In this document: positions 57,508 to 61,658 of the stretch, in pieces
How the letters are laid out: each line of letters begins with the position of its first letter
Position numbering within the stretch: position 1 is the stretch's first letter
Source of the DNA: Bizionia argentinensis JUB59
GTDB lineage: Bacteria; Bacteroidota; Bacteroidia; Flavobacteriales; Flavobacteriaceae
Length of the DNA: 61,658 nucleotides
Direction of reading: 5' to 3'
Assembly: GCF_000224335.1 (NCBI RefSeq)
Contig: NZ_AFXZ01000061.1
Location: 1 to 61,658, forward strand
Translations under genes and position numbers: made by a program
The notes under the pieces: generated by a model
Told to the model about the DNA's origin: nothing
What the model saw: only the letters and a program-made list of their open reading frames with translations
The model's database searches: none

Positions 57508-57963
57508 TTAAAAACTTTTTTTAATCCGATCTAATCGAACTTTATTGTCCCGATCCTTAATAGTTTCGCGCTTATCAAATAATTTCTTTCCACGCGCCAA
57601 AGCTATTACCAGTTTGGCGTAACCTTTGTCGTTAATAAATAAACGCAACGGTATGATAGTCAGTCCAGAGTTTTGAACTTCCTTTAGTAATTTTTTAAGT
57701 TCACGCTTGTTTAATAACAGTTTACGCGAGGCTTTTGGTTTATGATTGTAATAGGTGCCATATAAATATTCTTCAATCGTCATATTGATTACAAATAATT
57801 CACCTTTCTCGTTAAATTCACAAAAACTTTCAGCAATGGATGCTTTACTGCTTCTAATGGATTTTATTTCGGTACCAGTTAGTACAATACCAGCTGTATA
57901 TTTATCTAAAATTTCATATTGAAATCTCGCCTTCTTATTCCTTATGTTTATGGTATTCTGCAT
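57508..57963 (-). CDS. smpB: tmRNA-binding protein SmpB
   Basis: Binds tmRNA and brings it to stalled ribosomes for trans-translation. The 151-residue protein shows INIRNKKARFQYEILDKYTA, GIVLTGTEIKSIRSSKASIA and the basic tail RGKKLFDKRETIKDRDNKVR. I start at MQNTINI; the ATG 9 nt upstream overlaps the -7 box at 57970-57977. The tmRNA gene itself is not seen in the window. Confidence 0.96.
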   Translation of the reverse strand: MQNTINIRNKKARFQYEILDKYTAGIVLTGTEIKSIRSSKASIAESFCEFNEKGELFVINMTIEEYLYGTYYNHKPKASRKLLLNKRELKKLLKEVQNSGLTIIPLRLFINDKGYAKLVIALARGKKLFDKRETIKDRDNKVRLDRIKKSF

Positions 57964-57969
57964 ATAAGT

Positions 57970-57977
57970 CAAAGGTA
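57970..57977 (-). promoter_or_regulatory. -7 box of smpB (TACCTTTG)
   Basis: Minus-strand TACCTTTG ends 6 nt before the smpB ATG and overlaps the alternative start, implying a nearly leaderless mRNA. Confidence 0.55.
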
Positions 57978-58056
57978 AATAAATTATGATTGCTTTTTGA
58001 ATTTAAGCCGTAAGTATTCGTTAGATTTACGACAGAATTGGGAAATATATTGTTTT

Positions 58057-58821
58057 ATGAAGTATTTAAGCGCATTATTTTTGATCTTATTTTTATCGAG
58101 CTGTCAAACAAATAATAAGAAATTGACGGCTACTGATATTATTAATAAATCTATAACGGTTGCCGGTGGTGATAAATTTGATACATCTGCTTATTCATTT
58201 CAATTTAGAGATAAAATGTACCGTGCCGACCGAAATAAGGGTCTGTTTTCTATTTCAAGAGAATTCCTTAAAGACTCGGTTGGATTTATTGAAGATTACG
58301 TGACTAACAATGGTTTTGAGCGATTTATTGATAAAAAAATGGTGAGTGTTGCAGATACAACTGCTAATAAGTTAAGCGCATCTGTAAATTCTGTTCATTA
58401 TTTTTCGGTGTTACCTTATGGTCTAAACTCGGAAGCAGTTAAGAAAGAGTTGTTAGGAATTGTTTCAATAAAAGATGTGCCTTACCATAAAATTAAAGTC
58501 ACCTTTAATGAAGAAGGCGGAGGCGAAGATTTTGAAGATGAATTTATTTATTGGATCAACATAGAAACCTTTAAGGTAGATTATTTAGCTTATTCCTATA
58601 AAGAAGTGGATGGTAGTTTAGGTTTAAGGTTCCGTGAAGCTTATAACGAAAGGTATGTAGGAGACTTACGCTTTGTAGATTATAATAATTATAAATCAGA
58701 AACTGAAGGGGTTTCAGTAGAAGATCTAGATGATTTGTTTCAAAAAGATTTACTCAAATTACTATCTAAAATTAAGCTAGAAAATATTACTATGGGTTCA
58801 TCGTTAGAAGAAAATCAGTAA
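58057..58821 (+). CDS. DUF6503-like lipoprotein
   Basis: A 254-residue lipoprotein (MKYLSALFLILFLSSC, Cys16). Features such as INKSITVAGGDKFDTSAYSF, VHYFSVLPYGLNSEAV, VTFNEEGGGEDFEDEFIYWI and LRFREAYNERYVGDLRFVDY match a flavobacterial lipoprotein family I recall as DUF6503, whose fold resembles LolA/LolB-like lipid carriers. Function unknown. I start at the ATG 58057 to give a proper signal. Its 3' end overlaps that of the histidine phosphatase gene by 32 nt tail to tail. Confidence 0.7.
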   Translation: MKYLSALFLILFLSSCQTNNKKLTATDIINKSITVAGGDKFDTSAYSFQFRDKMYRADRNKGLFSISREFLKDSVGFIEDYVTNNGFERFIDKKMVSVADTTANKLSASVNSVHYFSVLPYGLNSEAVKKELLGIVSIKDVPYHKIKVTFNEEGGGEDFEDEFIYWINIETFKVDYLAYSYKEVDGSLGLRFREAYNERYVGDLRFVDYNNYKSETEGVSVEDLDDLFQKDLLKLLSKIKLENITMGSSLEENQ

Positions 58822-59302
58822 TTATATCATCTGTAATGGTCAGTATATATAAATTACCATTATTACTATCATCAATTTCTTGATAACTATTAGTTTCTAA
58901 AAACTTATTTACAAATTTGGGAGTTGTATCACTATGCCCAACAATAAGTACGTTATTTCCTTTGTTGTCAATTAGCATTTTTTCGGCATCCAATTTGTCG
59001 GCATTATAAAACTGAACAGTTAGATTATTGTTTTTTGCCGTCGGTGCACCAGTTTCAATAGTTCTATTATAATTTGTGGTATAGATTGCATCAAACTTTA
59101 TATGCTGAAGCACCTCCGCCCAGTATTGCGCTCTTTCTTTTCCAAGTATTGTTAAATGTGGATTTTTGTTGTCTGGATTGCTTCTGTCTTTTTCAGAATG
59201 GCGAATAAAATATAAGGTCGTTAGCGTTTTGTTATCTGATTTTTCGCTACAGCTAGAAAGAGATAAAAAACCGATAAAAATAAAGGTTACCAGAAATTTC
59301 AT
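58790..59302 (-). CDS. Lipoprotein histidine phosphatase (SixA-like)
   Basis: A 170-residue histidine-phosphatase-superfamily protein. The catalytic YFIRHSEKD (about 31-39, the RH motif), GKERAQYWAEVL, AIYTTNYNRTIETGAPTAK and the second His in VLIVGHSDTTP are intact. A lipoprotein signal (LSLSSC, Cys18) puts it on the envelope side, unlike cytosolic SixA. It follows deoD by 18 nt in the deoC-deoD operon, so it might remove phosphate from nucleosides or sugars outside the cytoplasm; that is inference. Confidence 0.82.
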   Translation of the reverse strand: MKFLVTFIFIGFLSLSSCSEKSDNKTLTTLYFIRHSEKDRSNPDNKNPHLTILGKERAQYWAEVLQHIKFDAIYTTNYNRTIETGAPTAKNNNLTVQFYNADKLDAEKMLIDNKGNNVLIVGHSDTTPKFVNKFLETNSYQEIDDSNNGNLYILTITDDIITDFLLTMNP

Positions 59303-59320
59303 GCAAATAGTATTTATTAA

Positions 59321-60019
59321 TTAAGCCAATTCCAAGGCGATCTTAATCATGTCCTTGAATGTTGTTTCGCGTTCTTTACTAGTCGTGCGCTCACCAGTAA
59401 CTAGAGAGTCTGAAATGGTTAAAATAGTCAAAGCATTTACATTGTGTTTCGCTGCCACCGTATAAAGTCCGGCAGTTTCCATTTCTACGCAAAGCACACC
59501 AAATTTAGACCATTTTTTATAAGCTTCTTTATTGTCCGTATAGAACTCATCCGAAGTGAAGATATTACCAGCTTTTATAGAAATATTTTTAATTTTAGCG
59601 ACTTCAACTGCTTTCTGAAATAAGTTAAAGTCGGCAGTTGGGGCAAAATTGGCACCACCAAAGCGTAATTCATTAACACCAGAGTCCGATGAGGCTGCCA
59701 TAGCTAAAACGATATCCCTAACCTTTACATGTTCTTGATAAGATCCAGCACTACCAACACGTATTAGATTTTTAACGCCAAACTCCGTTATAAGCTCATT
59801 TGCATAAATAGATATACTTGGAACTCCCATTCCTGTTCCCATTACGGAAATAGGTTTTCCATTAAACGTTCCTGTGTATCCAAACATGTTTCTTACTTCA
59901 TTAAAACATTTTGGGTTTTCTAAAAATGTTTCTGCTATCCATTTAGCGCGCAAAGGATCACCAGGCAATAATATCGTCTCGGCAATATCTCCCTTTTTGG
60001 CATCAATATGTACACTCAT
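59321..60019 (-). CDS. deoD: Purine nucleoside phosphorylase DeoD-type
   Basis: Splits purine (deoxy)nucleosides with phosphate into base and (deoxy)ribose-1-phosphate. The 232-residue protein shows [48 protein letters not shown] and [20 protein letters not shown], with the general acid in [10 protein letters not shown]. It lies 21 nt after deoC; together they run deoxynucleoside breakdown, although the mutase step (deoB) is not in the window. Confidence 0.96.
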   Translation of the reverse strand: MSVHIDAKKGDIAETILLPGDPLRAKWIAETFLENPKCFNEVRNMFGYTGTFNGKPISVMGTGMGVPSISIYANELITEFGVKNLIRVGSAGSYQEHVKVRDIVLAMAASSDSGVNELRFGGANFAPTADFNLFQKAVEVAKIKNISIKAGNIFTSDEFYTDNKEAYKKWSKFGVLCVEMETAGLYTVAAKHNVNALTILTISDSLVTGERTTSKERETTFKDMIKIALELA

Positions 60020-60040
60020 AATTACGTTTGTTTTATTGGG

Positions 60041-60697
60041 TTATAATTTTAATTCTTTGTTTACCATCATAGAAACACCTGCTGATGCGCCTATTCTATC
60101 AACGCCAGCATCAATATATTTTTTTGCAGTTTCCAATGTTCTTATTCCGCCTGAAGCCTTTATTTTAGCACCATCTTTCACCGTTTTTTTTATCATTTTC
60201 ACAGCAGTCAATGTAGCGCCACTTTTTGAAAAACCAGTGGAGGTTTTAATATAATCAGCTTTAGCATCTAGACATATCTGGCAAGCCTTAACGATTTCAT
60301 TTTTTGATAGCTCACTTATCTCTAAAATAACCTTTAGTGTATTTGTGCCTATAGCAATTTTAACGTCGCGGATATCGGTGTAGACTTTGACAAAATTCTT
60401 GCTTTTTAGCATGCCAATATTAATAACCATATCTATCTCATCGGCGCCATCTGAAATAGCTTGTTGTGCTTCAAAGACTTTTGTTTCGGTAGTCATAGCT
60501 CCTAAAGGAAATCCAACAACAGAACAGATTTTCACATTAGATTTAGCTAAAAGTTCTTTTGCTAAAGGTACGTAAAAGCCATTAATGCAAACACTGAAAA
60601 AATTATATTTCTTGGCTTCATCGCATAGCGTTTCTATTTCTTTTAGGGTTGCTGAAGGTTTAAGCAGCGTATGATCTATATAATTGTTGATTGTCAT
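60041..60697 (-). CDS. deoC: Deoxyribose-phosphate aldolase DeoC
   Basis: Cleaves 2-deoxyribose-5-phosphate to glyceraldehyde-3-phosphate and acetaldehyde. The 218-residue TIM barrel has the Schiff-base Lys151 (ADYIKTSTGF), Asp89 (GADEIDMVINIG) and Lys180 (IKASGGIRTLE). It is the first gene of a deoC-deoD-histidine phosphatase operon and is divergent from the ompW-like gene across a 247-nt gap. Confidence 0.96.
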   Translation of the reverse strand: MTINNYIDHTLLKPSATLKEIETLCDEAKKYNFFSVCINGFYVPLAKELLAKSNVKICSVVGFPLGAMTTETKVFEAQQAISDGADEIDMVINIGMLKSKNFVKVYTDIRDVKIAIGTNTLKVILEISELSKNEIVKACQICLDAKADYIKTSTGFSKSGATLTAVKMIKKTVKDGAKIKASGGIRTLETAKKYIDAGVDRIGASAGVSMMVNKELKL

Positions 60698-60911
60698 ATA
60701 TTATTTTAAAAAACAGGTTAAGTGGTTGTAAAAATACGATTAACTGTCTATGATTTGAAATTAATAACTAAATTTTAATATAAATTATATGATTATTTCA
60801 TTTCAAAATTTAATATCTTTTATATATAAGTTATTGCGTTGATTTTTAGTTTGCTGTATTTGCCAATTCTTATCTATGATTTTTATCAGGATTTAAGAGG
60901 TAATTTAAAAT

Positions 60912-60919
60912 TATTTTTG
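60912..60919 (+). promoter_or_regulatory. -7 box of the ompW-like gene (TATTTTTG)
   Basis: TATTTTTG lies 25 nt before the ATG at 60945. The rest of the divergent gap (60698-60911) is very AT-rich, with nothing else clear. Confidence 0.4.
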
Positions 60920-60944
60920 TGGTATAATTTTAAAACTTTATATC

Positions 60945-61574
60945 ATGAAAAATTTAATATTTAGTGCATTGATGTTATTCGTATTTATATTTAATACGCA
61001 AGCACAAGAGAGGCTAACATCTAACAATAATTATAGTAAATGGCAAGCGCGCTTTAGAGTTATTTCAGTAATTCCTATGGCAGGAGATGATTTAGAAGGG
61101 GTGGATGTAGGTATTTCCACGACTTTTGTTCCGGAGTTGGACTTTACATATTTCTTCACAAAAAATTTAGCTGTCGAGTTAATTTTGGCAACGACCAAGC
61201 ATGATGTGGAAGTTAAAAGTGTAGCCGGAAACCTTAATTTGGGTCATGCATGGTTATTACCTCCAACCTTAAATTTTCAATATCATTTTTATACTGGAGA
61301 TTTCAAACCCTATATTGGAGCTGGTATTAATTATACTATTTTTTACGGAGTTGATGAAGGGGATGTAGTGGGTATGGATTACGAAAACACCTTTGGATTT
61401 TCATTTCAAGGCGGTATAGATTATAATTTAAATGAAAAATGGTTTTTAAATCTAGATGTAAAACAATTGTTAATTACGTCAGATGTAAGAGTGGATACAG
61501 GTTTAGGTGTGTTGCCAGTTGAAGTAAATATCGATCCCCTAGTTGTAGGTTTAGGTATTGGTAGAAAATTTTAA
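60945..61574 (+). CDS. OmpW-family outer-membrane beta-barrel
   Basis: A 209-residue protein with a signal peptide (1-21, ending NTQAQ) and an eight-stranded barrel pattern. WQARFRVISVIPM, VPELDFTYFFTKNLAVELIL (with conserved TYFFTKN), LPPTLNFQYHFYTGDFKPYI and the terminal strand GLGIGRKF, ending in Phe for BAM recognition, all fit OmpW. These proteins form narrow hydrophobic channels. It stands alone at the end of the window. Confidence 0.88.
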   Translation: MKNLIFSALMLFVFIFNTQAQERLTSNNNYSKWQARFRVISVIPMAGDDLEGVDVGISTTFVPELDFTYFFTKNLAVELILATTKHDVEVKSVAGNLNLGHAWLLPPTLNFQYHFYTGDFKPYIGAGINYTIFYGVDEGDVVGMDYENTFGFSFQGGIDYNLNEKWFLNLDVKQLLITSDVRVDTGLGVLPVEVNIDPLVVGLGIGRKF

Positions 61575-61658
61575 TTATTATTGAAAAGCTTTAGATACAA
61601 AAAAGCGCATTAGTCGGTCGTTTTTGTTTGTTTTAGTATAATAATATTATTGTCGTAG

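Noticed and set aside
59874-60254. 126-codon frame antisense to deoD and deoC
   Set aside because: Spans parts of two conserved genes on the other strand; no start context or homology seen.

Overview
The window looks like chromosomal core DNA from a member of the Flavobacteriaceae (Bacteroidetes). The evidence is low GC, TonB receptor/DUF4249 and T9SS sorting-domain proteins, family-restricted genes (DUF6095, DUF2279, DUF4835, DUF6503), a monomeric NADP isocitrate dehydrogenase, an N-terminally extended GAPDH, and promoters with the Bacteroidetes -7 box TAnnTTTG, many with no visible Shine-Dalgarno. I cannot name the genus. I see no rRNA, tRNA, CRISPR array, prophage or intact insertion sequence.

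Layout. 1-1020 is a gene graveyard holding two tandem remnants of a transposase C-terminus (ISL3-like), minus strand. 1023-5345 (minus) is a TonB receptor, its DUF4249 lipoprotein partner, murQ and a DUF6095 membrane protein. 5425-12716 holds icd, a pentapeptide-repeat protein, a 600-bp hairpin-rich intergenic region, rplS, trmD, a coiled-coil membrane protein and gap. 12887-19199 is envelope and lysine/peptidoglycan territory: a DegP-like protease, then dapF, an acetyltransferase, mltG, DUF2279 and a lysozyme-like protein on plus, then an RsmI-like methyltransferase. 19382-21301 has a tyrosine phosphatase and dnaA. 21484-29039 mixes a thioesterase, YigZ, a large secreted purple-acid-phosphatase-like enzyme, membrane proteins, a HAD phosphatase and ribD.

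29075-32460 (plus) carries an acetyltransferase, prmC and ligA. 33431-35114 (minus) encodes a 5'-nucleotidase split into two separately exported proteins. 35187-47575 is a long plus-strand block: DUF6913, dapA, bamD, rpoZ, coaBC, DUF4835, recN, fabI, a glycosyltransferase, a YbbR-like protein, coaE and a two-component system. 47618-56156 (minus) has miaA, a potassium channel, a DnaQ/GIY-YIG nuclease, YggS, an unknown secreted protein, DUF1015, a frameshifted four-helix-bundle protein, a 3-hydroxyacyl-CoA dehydrogenase and a Gfo/Idh oxidoreductase. The end holds pcm, an NTF2-like protein, smpB, a DUF6503 lipoprotein, a deoC-deoD-histidine phosphatase operon and an OmpW-like barrel.

No clear new multi-gene system is present. 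The most interesting items are the hairpin-rich region at 8428-8846, with a terminator-like hairpin and tiny upstream ORF in front of the pentapeptide gene; the split nucleotidase; a nuclease gene that seems to begin at ATT; and a set of genes whose -7 box lies only 4-8 nt before the start codon, implying leaderless mRNAs.
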